Shown piece by piece: positions 1 to 9,917 of a stretch of DNA of 64,000 bases; the first letter of the stretch is position 1, and each line of letters starts with the position of its first letter. The position numbers and the translations under genes are program-made. The notes under the pieces are model-generated. The model was not told the DNA's origin. It searched no databases and saw only the letters and a list, made by a program, of their open reading frames with translations. The stretch is from Sordaria brevicollis (taxonomy: Eukaryota; Ascomycota; Sordariomycetes; Sordariales; Sordariaceae): assembly GCA_033439795.1 (NCBI GenBank), contig JAUTDP010000002.1:4960001-5024000 (forward strand), written 5' to 3'.

Positions 1-718
1 CCATCATCGCACTCATCCTCGGCGCCCGCGATGAATTGGAGCGTGGTTTCCCAAGGTAGGGCGGTATTTCCATTGGATGGCCATTGTTTACTTGGCCGGA
101 AGAATGAAAGGGAAGACAGTTGGAGGCACAAACGATGGCAGGTGATGATGGAATCGATTGGTGTTGGAGGAAAAAGAGAGCGGGAGGGCATTCACATTTC
201 CAGGCCTATGCCAATCCGTTGTTTTCTTGGTATGGTGGTGTTAGTGCACATAACAACTGACCGTAACTTTAGGGAGTTGGACTTGGCATAGTAAGGGCGG
301 AGGGTGTAAGAAGGTTTGGGAAGAACGTAAAAGAATTAAATATCAGAACCGGAGATTTATGTATTTTACATTACACTTGGGTTTTGAAGCTCACCTTCGC
401 GCAACTTATTTTCGCATTCGTTCCAGCTGAAAACTGTCTCCAGTTGTGTGCACTAACATCGCTGATGCCGAGAAAACCTCCAGGCGTTTGAGTGCGGGAC
501 CGCTTCCTTGGCCCGATAAGCGCGATAAGCGCGATAAGATAAGCCAATAATTGTTGGCGTTGGTCGCAAGTCGCATGCGGGGCCAACCAACAGCCAACAT
601 CCCGTCCTGTCTGCTCCCAGGTCATTCCCAGTTCTCAACCATAAATTGGCACCCAATCGACGATTCCCCCCCCCTCATAATTCCTCACGTCCACTCCTTT
701 TCTTGACTGAATTTCACG
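1..718. other. intergenic, upstream of SET/MYND gene
   Basis: I see no supportable gene here. The only plus-strand open frame (31-291) has no recognisable protein and lies in unremarkable sequence. A short tandem GCGATAA-type repeat sits at about 512-540. The last 60 bases are C/T-rich, as in a fungal leader just before the ATG at 719. Confidence 0.5.
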
Positions 719-2175
719 ATGGACAGCTGGCTGAGAGAATCCGGAGCTCTAGGCTTGGACAGCCTGGAGCTGGCCGACTTCCCAGATACCGGGCGCGGCG
801 TCAAAACCACACGTTCCTTCAAGGAAGGGGAGAAGATTCTCACCATCCCAGCAAAGATTCTCTGGACCGTCAAGCATGCATACGCAGACCCTCTTCTTGG
901 GCCAGCGCTGAAATCCGCGCAGCCGCCCTTGTCTGTGGAAGACACGTTGGCTATCTACCTTCTTTTTGTCAAATCCCGCGAGTCGGGATATGAAGGACAG
1001 CGAAGCCATGTAGCAGCGTTGCCCACGAGCTACTCGTCAAGCATTCTTTTCGAGGAGGATGAGCTGGAGGTTGCTGCTGGAACTTCACTTTACACCATCA
1101 CCAAACAGCTAGAGCAATCCATCGAAGACGATCACAGGTCATTACTCGTGCGCCTGTTTATCCAGTACCCAGATCTTTTCCCCTTGGACAAATTCGGCAT
1201 CGACGATGTAAGTTTTCATGCACATATTCATGTATGCATGCAAGATGTCCCAAAACCCTCGCTAACACGTGCGTTCCGCAGTACAAATGGGCCCTCTGCA
1301 CAGTCTGGAGTCGAGCAATGGACTTCGTCCTACCCAACGGTACCCCCGTTCGCCTTCTCGCTCCCTTTGCAGACATGCTAAACCACACCTCCTCCGTCAA
1401 GCAATGCCACGCCTACGACCCCTCGACCGGTAACCTCTCCGTTCTCGCAGGCAAAGATTACCAACCTGGCGACCAGGTATTTATCAACTACGGCCCCGTT
1501 TCCAACAGCCGTCTTTTGCGTCTCTACGGCTTTGTTATCCCGGGAAATCCCAACGACAGCTACGATCTCGTCCTTTCTACGCACCCGCAGGCCCCGTTTT
1601 ATGAGCAAAAGGAGAAGCTTTGGAAGATGGCTGGATTGGATTCCACTGCGACGATTCCTTTGACTCTTACCGATCCGTTGCCGAAAAAGGTTTTGAGGTA
1701 TCTCCGCATTCAGCGGTTGGATGCGCAGAATCTCGCTGTTGTGGCGCGTCAGGGAAGTGATGCTGCGGAGGAGAAAGTCAGCGATGAGAACGAGGTGGAG
1801 ATCCTGCGGTTTTTGGTGGAATCCTTCGAGTATCTTCTCAGTGGCTTCGGAACGCCGCTGGAGAAGCTGGAGGAACAGCTTGAGAAGGGTGTCTATCCTG
1901 CGGGAAGCAACGCATGGGCTGCGGCCCACGTCAGCATCGGCGAACAGAAGGTGTTGAGACTGGCGAAGAAGAGAGCGGAGGAGTTGCTATCGTTGGTGGA
2001 GAGCGGAAGTGATGGAAATGCGAAGGACCGATGCGCGAACTGCGGAAAGGCTGATGCACCGTTGAGTTTGTGTGGCAGGTGCAAGTCCGTTGCGTATTGC
2101 GGACGGGCGTGCCAGGTCGCTCATTACAAGGGACACAAGACGAAGTGTCAAGCGTTGGCTGCAAAGAGTGGTTGA
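719..2175 (+). CDS. SET-domain protein with C-terminal MYND zinc finger
   Basis: Probable protein-lysine methyltransferase of the SETD3/RuBisCO-methyltransferase-like or SMYD-like group; the substrate cannot be told from sequence. Two exons, 719-1207 and 1282-2175 (460 aa). The intron has donor GTAAGT, branch GCTAAC and acceptor GCAG, and keeps the frame. An N-terminal SET part opens with the usual G-R-G-V-K segment near residue 22. The SAM-binding Asn-His pair lies in ADMLNHTSS near residue 197, and the conserved Tyr in FINYGP near residue 233. The last 45 residues (about 414-452) form a MYND finger with the C-x2-C, C-x2-C, C-x3-C and H-x3-C spacing. A MYND finger at the very C-terminus, behind SET rather than inserted in it, sets it apart from classical SMYD proteins. 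The start is the first in-frame ATG after a C/T-rich leader. Confidence 0.88.
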
Positions 2176-2644
2176 GGTTTCTCGGATGGATAAATAAAAG
2201 TAATGTATCATTCTCTCTCGGTTGTCACGGGCGGACGTTGGCCTTTCAGTGTGTCCAAGTACATTTTCCGCAACTCCATACCCATGTCTTCGGCCGACGA
2301 CCGCAGGCAACGCTACCACGGCCAACGCGACCCAACCCGAAATTTATCCAGGACAATTTGCTCCTGAGCGAGAACGATGAGTAATGATGTCCACGCGACC
2401 CTTTCTTTCTTCCGGTTTGGCGATGCGACCATCCTCAAAGCACAAAAACATGACGTTCTCAACTTCAGCCGCGAGGTTCCACTTTGTGTGCCTGACGCTA
2501 TCGCGGCCCGTCCCGCTCATTCAGGCGAGGAACGAAATGACAGACAAACCGTCCGTACCCCACAGACATTTTTTCCTATCCATCTATACCTATCCTTGTC
2601 TACGTATCGAATAAACCCCCGTTATCCATCATTTATTCATACCT
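2176..2644. other. intergenic with left copy of an array-flanking repeat
   Basis: No gene seen. At about 2503-2525 it carries the GC-rich string GTCGCGGCCCGTCCCGCTC followed by ATTC (first base differs here), which recurs at about 6187-6209 on the far side of the Cys-rich array. The final 100 bases are T/C-rich and would be the 3' region of the minus-strand gene that follows. Confidence 0.45.
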
Positions 2645-2902
2645 CTACCTATACTTCCTTTTTGAGTCGTGTATGCACGGCTTGCACGGGCTGTGACGGA
2701 TACGATCAAGATACTCGATACGACCGCAACGGCCCCAGTTCGAACTGTAACGGCCCCACCACAAGTGCGAGCGGCGCCGAGTGTCTATGCTGCCCCCGGG
2801 GAGTCGGTCGGCGCGCTCGCAGATCTCGTTTTCGGTCCAAACCCTTCCGTGCTCGCGGTCGCAGTGCCAGCAGAAGGTGCGGAAGATGTGTTGTTTGCAC
2901 AT
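2645..2902 (-). CDS. small Cys-rich protein, tandem paralog 1
   Basis: Function unknown; no named family recognised. The 85-residue protein starts MCKQHIFRTFCWHC and ends near a second Cys pair, P-C-K-P-C. Cysteines fall at 2, 11, 14, about 28, 59, 73 and 76, with His at 5, 18 and 70, which is enough ligands for one or two zinc sites. There is no signal peptide or membrane segment, and residue 2 being Cys is constant in the family. It is the first of three tandem copies on the minus strand (others at 4130 and 5004). All share the N-terminal MCKQH-[IV]-FR-x2-CWHC block, the E-x-C segment, and the C-terminal C-x2-I-x-Y ... R-H-x-P-C-x2-C block, with a variable middle. Conservation across three diverged copies is the main argument that this short frame is real. 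Confidence 0.72.
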   Translation of the reverse strand: MCKQHIFRTFCWHCDREHGRVWTENEICERADRLPGGSIDTRRRSHLWWGRYSSNWGRCGRIEYLDRIRHSPCKPCIHDSKRKYR

Positions 2903-4129
2903 TCTTATACGGTTATTGGGATGGCTTGAGGTTTCAATTTGTCGCTTTTGCTTTTTCTTCTTTTCGGTGACCGAACAGGTTTGGATGATTTTGGGAAGAG
3001 GCTAGATTTAAAGAAAGGGGATGTTTTATACCTTACACTGGTCAATGTCGGGTTGCAAACCTCATCCTCTCCCACGGCCGGCCATTGACACCCTTGTCAA
3101 AGTTGAGGAGGTGTCCCGAGAATGGATCACTGTCGTTGGTTATAGTTTGAATCATCTACCATATCACCTCAGGTTGCTAAGCTACCTCTACCTATGGACG
3201 AAACGGTGACCCGGTTGAGCCTATGCGCTCTGCAGCTAGGGCGATGAGTCGGGTAATCCGACCAAGCTCGGGACAGACCAAAGGCGAATCGTGCCCCCAG
3301 TTCATACAGTCGTGGGTTGACGCTCATGGTTCAGGTAAGTTAGTGTGCTCATTTCTGCTTCCCATGTGACTAGCTAACAAGATTTTGCTACCTACCTGTA
3401 GATTACATCGCAAGAAATTTTGGTCCGCGAGCCCGGACCATAAACCAAACATCGCTTGCGACATCTTAGGTCAGCCGGCAACAGCGCGGATAACAATAAC
3501 AAGCTCACGGCCGCAGTGTGTATCGGAAAACGGCTCAGCTCGGTCTACATACACACAGTCTAAGGCTGGCTTGACCAACATGAGGCAAAGGCATCGACAA
3601 GTTCGAGAAGGCGAGGACCACACCCGGTACAGCATGCCGGTAAACAAGACTTGACGTTCGTCGACCGGCTCACCGGCTTCGGCGTCTACCTGCAAGATCT
3701 TTACCTCAACTCGGAGACGTGTCAGAAGAGGAGACACAGCTACGACACAACCACGGTCGACCTCAACACCGACGTCGTCAGCGTTGGCGATCTCGGCTCG
3801 AAAAGCCTGCTGCCCTGCTTTTACTCGGTACCGATGCTTCTTGTGCAGCCGCAAACGTTCGACGAGAGGAACCATGTCTGGGGTGGGTTCCAGAGCACCA
3901 GACGCCGTGCTTCATTGTTTGGGCTGAACTAGACTCGGAGGCATATATTGTGTTTCTTACCCATCTGTATTCACATCTTCATTCCCTAGGTATCTATTCC
4001 CCATCTATTCCCATCCCTCCAGCCAACTAATTTGAAGCTTTCCTCCTGGTTCCCTAAGATATCAAATCATTCCTTTGTCCATAGCTGCATAGCATAAGCC
4101 CCCTCCCCCCCGCCGCCGTCATTCCATCC
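2903..4129. promoter_or_regulatory. duplicated upstream block of Cys-rich paralog 1, plus spacer
   Basis: About 3023-3217 is a block repeated upstream of all three Cys-rich genes: CTCCCAC...GGCCGGCCATTGACACC, GGATCACTGTCGTTGG, TATCACCTCAGGTTGC and GACCCGGTTGAGCC, in that order. It starts about 120 bases before the gene on the minus strand, so it may be promoter. The rest (3218-4129) holds no recognised gene. One plus-strand two-exon frame is possible (3244-3334 plus 3402-3469, intron GTAAGT...GCTAAC...GTAG, 52 codons), but it matches nothing I know. Longer frames at 3471-3875 (-) and 3651-3932 (+) overlap each other and are not convincing. Confidence 0.5.
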
Positions 4130-4375
4130 TCAGCTTGCAAGAACTTCACAAGACCGGCACGGGTAATGGCGGACGCGATGAACATACTGGATATGCCCGC
4201 AAAGACCAAAGCGGTCGTTCGAACCATAACGGCTCAACCACCCGCGCGAGGGTATAACTCGGTAACTGTCGGCGAGCTCGCAGACCTCTTTTTCGGTCCG
4301 AAAGATTCGACCTTGGTTAGCGTGGTAGCGGTTGCAGTGCCAGCAGAGGTTGCGGAAGATGTGTTGCTTGCACAT
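4130..4375 (-). CDS. small Cys-rich protein, tandem paralog 2
   Basis: Second copy of the family, 81 aa, starting MCKQHIFRNLCWHCNRYH. The start is the Met that aligns with the other two copies; an upstream in-frame ATG would add 38 unrelated Lys/Asn-rich residues and is rejected. It keeps every family landmark: Cys at position 2, CWHC, the E-V-C-E-L-A segment, C-G-H-I-Q-Y, and R-H-Y-P-C-R-S-C at the end. The middle differs strongly from copies 1 and 3, including in length, as expected for a spacer under weak constraint between two metal-binding blocks. Role unknown; likely a small intracellular protein. Confidence 0.72.
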   Translation of the reverse strand: MCKQHIFRNLCWHCNRYHANQGRIFRTEKEVCELADSYRVIPSRGWLSRYGSNDRFGLCGHIQYVHRVRHYPCRSCEVLAS

Positions 4376-5003
4376 CTTTGGTAGGTTAAGGGAGGTGGAT
4401 TTTTTTTTGTTTTTCGTTCCCTTTTTATTGTTTCCTTGATTTCCAGGACGGATCGATAGAGGTAGCCAAGCGTGGTTGGATACTTGCACGACTTTGGGGC
4501 TTCCACTTGTTGTCCTTCTGTTCGGTTACCGAATAGTTGTGTAGGATCCAGTCTTTGTAGGCTGGGTCTGAAGGAAGAGGGGATATTTATATATTGGTCG
4601 ATGTGTCGGTTTGGAAACTTGAAGCTCTCCCACGGTCGGCCATTCACACCTACCCTGTCGATGTTGAGGAGGTATCCCGCCCATGGATCACTATCGTTGG
4701 TTGGGGTTCGAATCACGTACCATCACCTCAGGTTGCCGTGAACGACAACGATGACCCGGTTTGAGCCCATGTGAATAACCATTTGAGAGAACCAGAACAG
4801 GTTTATCCGAACAGACTGACTGCGGATTGGCGACTGGACTCAGGGGAAGTTAAGACCGTAAACTATGGCGCACATCACGGTCCATGGAATGAAAAGAACC
4901 TGGACTAACCAATTCACTATTTGTTCCCGGTGTACATATTCCCTCCCTCCCACACCCCCCCCCTCCAGCTCCAACTACCTCTGTACTTACTCCAATCTCT
5001 CCC
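4376..5003. promoter_or_regulatory. duplicated upstream block of Cys-rich paralog 2
   Basis: About 4586-4768 aligns with the block upstream of paralog 1: CTCCCACGGTCGGCCATTCA, GGATCACTATCGTTGG, CATCACCTCAGGTTGC and GACCCGGTTTGAGCCCATG. The order and spacing are the same, so the whole unit (gene plus upstream region) was duplicated. I see no gene in the remainder to 5003. Confidence 0.5.
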
Positions 5004-5390
5004 CTACACCAACCAACGCTCAACGACACGACCAGAACACTCAACGAGGTTTAAAGGTTCCCTAAACCTCACCCTACCCAAGCAAGACGCGCACGGAGAA
5101 TGCCGAATGAGATCGACATACTGAATCCTCCTGCACATGCCCCAGGTCGAAGAAGACCGCGTGGTGTATCGGATGAATTCGTTACTGTTTTTACGACTGC
5201 GAGTGCTACTTCTACTGCGATTCTTTCCGATACGACCGTTTTCGTTACTGCTGCTGCTTGTGCTGCCGCCCCGGGAGGAGGAAGAAGAAAGGGAGTAGGC
5301 GGTCTCGCAGATTTCGTCCCCGGTTTGGATGGCGCCGTGTTCGATGGAGCAGTGCCAGCAGAGGGTGCGGAAGACGTGTTGTTTGCACAT
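5004..5390 (-). CDS. small Cys-rich protein, tandem paralog 3 (expanded middle)
   Basis: Third copy, 128 aa, starting MCKQHVFRTLCWHCSIEH. The landmarks are as in the other copies: E-I-C-E-T-A, then C-R-R-I-Q-Y, then R-H-S-P-C-A-S-C. The middle is expanded to about 50 residues rich in Ser, Arg and Asn, partly encoded by simple (TCC/GGA)-type sequence. About 30 residues follow the last Cys pair that the other two lack. Because only the two Cys/His blocks are kept while the linker changed in length and composition, the blocks are probably the functional part. No signal peptide; function unknown. Confidence 0.7.
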   Translation of the reverse strand: MCKQHVFRTLCWHCSIEHGAIQTGDEICETAYSLSSSSSRGGSTSSSSNENGRIGKNRSRSSTRSRKNSNEFIRYTTRSSSTWGMCRRIQYVDLIRHSPCASCLGRVRFREPLNLVECSGRVVERWLV

Positions 5391-6383
5391 TTTATTTGAG
5401 CTCTTTTGGGTGTGCTGGGTGGGTGGGTTCCGTGTGAGTGGATGGTAGGTAGTATGGAAGGTTGGTTTGTGGTGTTGGTTTGTTACGTACGTTCGTTCGT
5501 TTGTTTCCTTTGTTGATTAATATTTGAGATGGAGAGGTATGTGGTTGATGGGGAGATTGGACTGAAAAAGAGGCTTCGTATTAATTTTCTTCGGTTATCA
5601 AATAATTATGGAAATCCTTGCAAGCTGTATGTGCAGGAAAACATGGTTATGTACTGGTCGATAGGGTGATTCAATGATGGTTTGCAAACCTGCGAGCCTG
5701 CAACCTTTTCTCCCACGCCACGGCTGTCGGCCATGTTGACTCAAGGGCATTCTGTCAAGATGAAGAAGGAGATATCTGGTAAATAGGTAGATAGGTTGAC
5801 TTCACGCTCTCTCAAGGTTTGGACTTGACATCACGTACTATCACCTTAAGTTGCCATAGAGGAAGGAGCAACTCGGTTGACCCCATGTCAAGTACGAATT
5901 ACCAAGTGGTTGAGAGCAAATGAAACACGGGCCGGAAAAGGTTTCGAAACTTCGTGCCTTCCTCTTCACATGAAGCAGGCGGAGGAGGGAAGGTTCTCTT
6001 CCCATCATCCCGTCTAGAAACCTTCGCTTCCACCTCTGACTAGAGTAGGTACCTAGCTATCCCAGCCTATTACATTGACAAAAATACACGACATATAGGA
6101 TGGGATACATCATGTTTTTAGGCTGAGATATAAGGCAAAGGCCACTCACGGTGGCAGTTCATACCTCGTCCTGCCCCCGGACGCCGTCGCGGCCCGTCCC
6201 GCTCATTCCAGGAACAATGTCAAAAACCCTGTGTTACCCCATTCGATCTTTGTAGAGGAGTGGGCGAGGGAGTATGTCCAAGCACGGCAATGATTTTGTG
6301 GTAGATCCGAAGTAGATGGACACCAGAAAGCAGGACTCGCCATCATGATATACTCTTGCCAACTCTCCAAATGCTATCATTGA
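5391..6383. promoter_or_regulatory. upstream block of Cys-rich paralog 3 and right flanking repeat
   Basis: About 5650-5896 is the third, more diverged copy of the upstream block (TACTGGTCGAT, CTCCCACG...GGCCATGTTGAC, ACTATCACCTTAAGTTGCC, CTCGGTTGACCCCATG). At about 6187-6209 lies the second copy of GTCGCGGCCCGTCCCGCTC + ATTC, also present at about 2503, so the array is bracketed by a direct repeat. No gene recognised. Confidence 0.45.
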
Positions 6384-8015
6384 TCAGGCCGAATTTTGTT
6401 TTACTTTACCTTCCTCCGACAACAATCCCCGATCATAAGCCTCCTGAAACCTTGGCGCGTAATAAACCGTCATGTACGGCCCTGTGGCTTTCGAGTAGGA
6501 GAATGACAGCCAGGTATGCGTCCCGGGCGCCTCGTTGAGATCCACATGCGGACTATGTTTTTCGCTGCAGTTAGCAAAACACGCAGCTTTCCCATCGAAA
6601 CTCACCCAGATAACAACACAGAAAGAAGGTACTCACAACGCTTCCCTAAACGCTTTCGCATACCCACCCCTATCAAACTCATCCCACCCAAACCCACCCC
6701 CCACCCTTTCGAGCGCCTCCACCACCTGCCCCTCCGTCTCAAAAAACTGCATGATGGGCAAGTAAACTTTGACATCCGGCTCTTCCCTCCCCGGCCGCAT
6801 CTCGTAGCTGGTGTAAGCCATGCAGAATTGGCCTCCCCTCATTATTCCACTCATCTCATTCCCATACCGACGACACGGCTTACCAACACCCCTCGCCCCC
6901 TTATCTTTCTCGATCGACGACGACGTGTCCCCCCTTAGGAGATGGTAAACCTGTCTGAGTATCTCAGCGCCGCGCAAGTTCTGTTTTTTGGAAACAGTCA
7001 ACCGCCCGCCCAGCGTCAGGGCGTCGCGCATCGTGTCGTAGTCGTTAAGCGGCGTCGTGGTGTAGAGCTTCACTCGTGCCCCCTGAGAAGGCGAGATGGC
7101 GTCCAGTCCGATGCAGGAGGGCGTCATGATGTCGGACCGGGAAGACACGTAGGATTCGACCAGGTCGAGGGCGGGTTTTAGTTCTTCAGCTTTGGTGCGG
7201 ATCGACCGAAGGGCGGAGAAAAGAACTTGGTGGGGGGATAAGCCGGTCGCGAGGCTTTTGGGTCCGGCGAAGAAATACGGTTTTAGGACGCGCTTGGAGT
7301 TGAGGAAGCCGATGGCGAGGGCGGCGTGTTCTGGTGGTTGCTGCCCGGGAGCAAGCTTGGAGTGGAGGATGGCTCGCTCGGAGGGGGTCAGGTATAGGTG
7401 GTCTTTGACCTCGTCGTACCAGGTTAGATCCGCCCCCTTTGTGTCATCTTCACCCTCGCCCACGCCGCCGTGACATCCTTTGGCTAGCAAGGGGATCATC
7501 CGTTGATAGCCGGCTTGGTTGGTCGGGTCTTTGGCTGCTGCTGCTGCTGTCCGGATGGAGGGGTAAGGCTCGAAACTGAAGCGAAAGGTGCCTGTGATTT
7601 TCTTGTTGCCGCTGGCGGGCAGGCAGCCCAAGTTCCAGGTTGGGCGGTAGGGAGTACCATCGTAGTTTAAGGGGGATTGGAGACGGTGGGTGGAGGATGG
7701 ACGGGGACCGAGGTTGGGGATTACCTTGTTGAGGAACCAGGTGAGTTGGAGGGCTTTCTGGGCGGGTGTGTAGGTGTTGGAGTGTTTGAAGATGGAGGTG
7801 AGGGAGGGGGAGCAGGCGTTCCACCAATAGCGGTGGTCGGGGTTGTCTTCGTCATAGTAGAGGTAATTTGGCTCGGGTTTGCTTGAGACGTCTCGTTGTT
7901 GTTGTCGTCGTTGTTGAGCGGTTTGGAGTGTTGATGTTGATGGTCGGTGTGCTAAAGCCGTCCATCGAAGAATCGGGTGGGTGCGAGCCATGGTCGTGCA
8001 AGTATACCGCCTCAT
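6384..8015 (-). CDS. aromatic prenyltransferase, DMATS family
   Basis: Fungal dimethylallyl-tryptophan-synthase-type enzyme, predicted to transfer a prenyl group from a prenyl diphosphate to an indole or other aromatic acceptor; the acceptor is not predictable here. Two exons, 8015-6637 and 6552-6384 (515 aa); the intron has donor GTGAGT, branch GCTAAC and acceptor ATAG, and restores the family C-terminus (G-T-H-T-W-L-S-F-S-Y...TVYYAP). Family marks: W-F-L-N-K-V-I-P-N-L-G, T-F-R-F-S-F-E-P, L-S-P-H-Q-V-L-F, G-L-D-A-I-S-P-S-Q-G-A-R-V-K-L-Y, T-L-G-G-R-L, and V-K-V-Y-L-P-I. These include the basic and Tyr positions that cradle diphosphate in this fold. The N-terminus is about 50 residues longer than usual and Arg/Ser/Thr-rich; a second Met at 7991 is an equally good start. 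The neighbour on the same strand is an FMN-type protein at 8967. No synthetase lies nearby, so this is not an obvious alkaloid cluster. Confidence 0.85.
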
Positions 8016-8282
8016 TTTGAGCGGGGATGGAGGTCGAAATCAGGAGAAATTATGATAAGAACTTGTAAAATTGACAGACATGACCTCAGCTGAACCACTA
8101 GAAAACAGAGGAGAAGGACAAGAGTTCAATGTGAATAAATGAAATGGAAGGCACGGAATGGGATGACGTTGAAATAAAGACGTGGACAAATCGGCAGGGG
8201 TAGATCTGTCTTGACCCCGGACAGATTCCGATTTGTTCGCGCTAAAATGACCAGATTGGGGTGATTAAGATCTGCAAATTAA
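8016..8282. promoter_or_regulatory. probable promoter region of the DMATS gene
   Basis: Upstream of the minus-strand prenyltransferase and cut off from further upstream sequence by the transposable element that begins at 8283. No clear TATA or operator motif recognised. Confidence 0.3.
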
Positions 8283-8721
8283 GGGACGGACTGGGCGGGC
8301 AGTGTCACTTATCTCCACGGGCAGTGCCATACAAATCCCTAACCCTTAAAAATGCCTGCCCAATATAGTTAATCATTGTTAATATAGCCAGCGAGAGGAC
8401 TTTGCAGTTAGCGAGTTTGAAGCCCGCCACGCCACGCTACTTTGAAGGCATCACCAAATGCAGTGGGCGCACGACTCGCTTAGAGCGTTTGGAGGAGATT
8501 AAACGTGATCTGGCATAGTTTTTGATAATAATAAAGTGATGTAAATGTGACACGGTTTGCGTTTTCAACACCAAGAAATTATCACCACTTATTTGTACTA
8601 GGGAAATTGAGGGTTAGGGATTTGTGTGGCACTGCTCGTACAGTGATGCCCTCTCTGGTCGACTATACGGGCAGTGACACTGCCCGCCGAGAAAAACAAC
8701 ACTGCCCGCCGAGTCCGTCCC
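8283..8721. mobile_element. 439-bp MITE-like element, TIR GGGACGGACT, 8-bp target duplication
   Basis: The left end reads GGGACGGACTGGGCGGGCAG. The right end, reverse-complemented, reads GGGACGGACTCGGCGGGCAG (19 of 20 identical). Inverted similarity continues inward with gaps through the segment ending in CAAATCCCTAACCCT. Perfect 8-bp direct repeats CAAATTAA flank it (8275-8282 and 8722-8729). GGGCAGTG-type motifs recur many times near both ends, like the subterminal repeats of hAT elements. It has no coding capacity, so it would be non-autonomous. It sits in the upstream region of the DMATS gene. Confidence 0.8.
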
Positions 8722-8966
8722 CAAATTAAAGCCTTATCGCGCCATATCGCGCATGATTATCGGGCAAATTTCCAATCTCCATCAAACCGACAACCCAAGC
8801 CCAACCCGTGTAAATTACAACCTTCTTTGCATTACAATACCAGGCCGAAGGCCGTTACCTTGACCAAGCTTGTTTGAGCTCCTGAGATAACGGATATCGG
8901 CCAACATCAGCCGGCCCAATGCCGTGCCGTAATACGCTGACGAGTACGATCGTCTGCTCGCATCCA

Positions 8967-9917
8967 TCACTCATCCCTCCCCTTCGCCTTCCCCCCCTCC
9001 TTAACCGCCTCATACGCCTCCCCCCTCCTCGCTTCATTCCCCTCCACCCTCCACTCCTCAATATACCCCGGCACCTTTTCCACCTTGTTATACCCCCCAG
9101 CCACCGGCTCACCAAACTCCATCCAAGCCGGAACCACACCCACCCACGTCTTTTGTCGTAGCTCCTCATCCGCCAAATCTCCGCGTTCATCATGCGGCTC
9201 ACCACTCCTAATCTTTGCACTACCCGCCTTGATTTTCACTTTCAAAATACTCGTGCTCTGCATCTCTGCGTTGTTGGGCGGGACGCGCGTGTTCTGGTAT
9301 CGTTGCGGAATTACGGAGTTGGTCACTAGTTCCATAGCCCACGTCTTTTCGGCTGGTTCAGTCACGGGAGTGGCATACCCGAAGAGGTTGGCGGAGCGGT
9401 AGTTGTAGGAGTGCGAGTTGGGGGTCAAGGAGAGGACGTAGCCGTCTAGGATGGTGGCGGAGATGGTGAGTGGGATTCCTTCCGAGTCGCCGTCGCCGGA
9501 GGGGGAGGAGGCGCGGGCGAGGTTCATGATGCGGGAGGAGACGTAGCTGAGTGGTTGTTAGTGGGTTAGGGTGAGCTGGATGAGGAACAGGAAGGTAGGT
9601 AAAAAACGAACCCGTGGATGTACAAGTCGAGGACGTCGCCTAGGTCGGCAGAGGGACGGGAAAAGGAACCCATTTGGCCGATCATGGGGAGCACGGCGGG
9701 GAAGGGAGAGGTGGAATCCTGGAAGGCGACATGGACGAAGGGCGAGGCGTTGATGATGCCGTGGATGGTTTCGAGGGAGTAGCGGGCTGGTGATGTTAGT
9801 AATGAAGCTGGTGAGGATGCCAAAGAGAGAAATGATGTAACTGATGTTACCTCTGTCATTGAGTCGCTTGACCGTGCTGTACGGTTGTTTAGGGTATTCG
9901 AGTGCGTGAGAAGGCAT
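8967..9917 (-). CDS. FMN-binding split-barrel (pyridoxamine-5'-phosphate-oxidase-like) protein
   Basis: Predicted flavin-nucleotide-binding protein of the Pyridox_ox_2-like group; a precise substrate is not known for most fungal members. Three exons, 9917-9851, 9786-9612 and 9546-8967 (273 aa). Intron 1 has branch ACTAAC; intron 2 has a weak donor GTTCGT but branch CACTAAC and a perfect phase. The core reads R-Y-S-L-E-T-I-H, F-V-H-V-A-F, P-M-I-G-Q-M-G, D-L-Y-I-H-G-Y-V-S-S-R-I-M, then L-D-G-Y-V-L-S and the Y-N-Y-R-S-A-N-L-F-G segment. This order is typical of the split beta-barrel. The C-terminal 30 residues are Lys/Glu/Gly-rich and probably disordered. It is co-oriented with the prenyltransferase, but about 950 bases and a MITE separate the two, so co-regulation is only a guess. 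Confidence 0.8.

Noticed and set aside
3244..3469. Two-exon 52-aa plus-strand gene in the Cys-rich array
   Set aside because: Splice signals are good, but the product matches nothing, and its upstream part lies next to a duplicated minus-strand promoter block.
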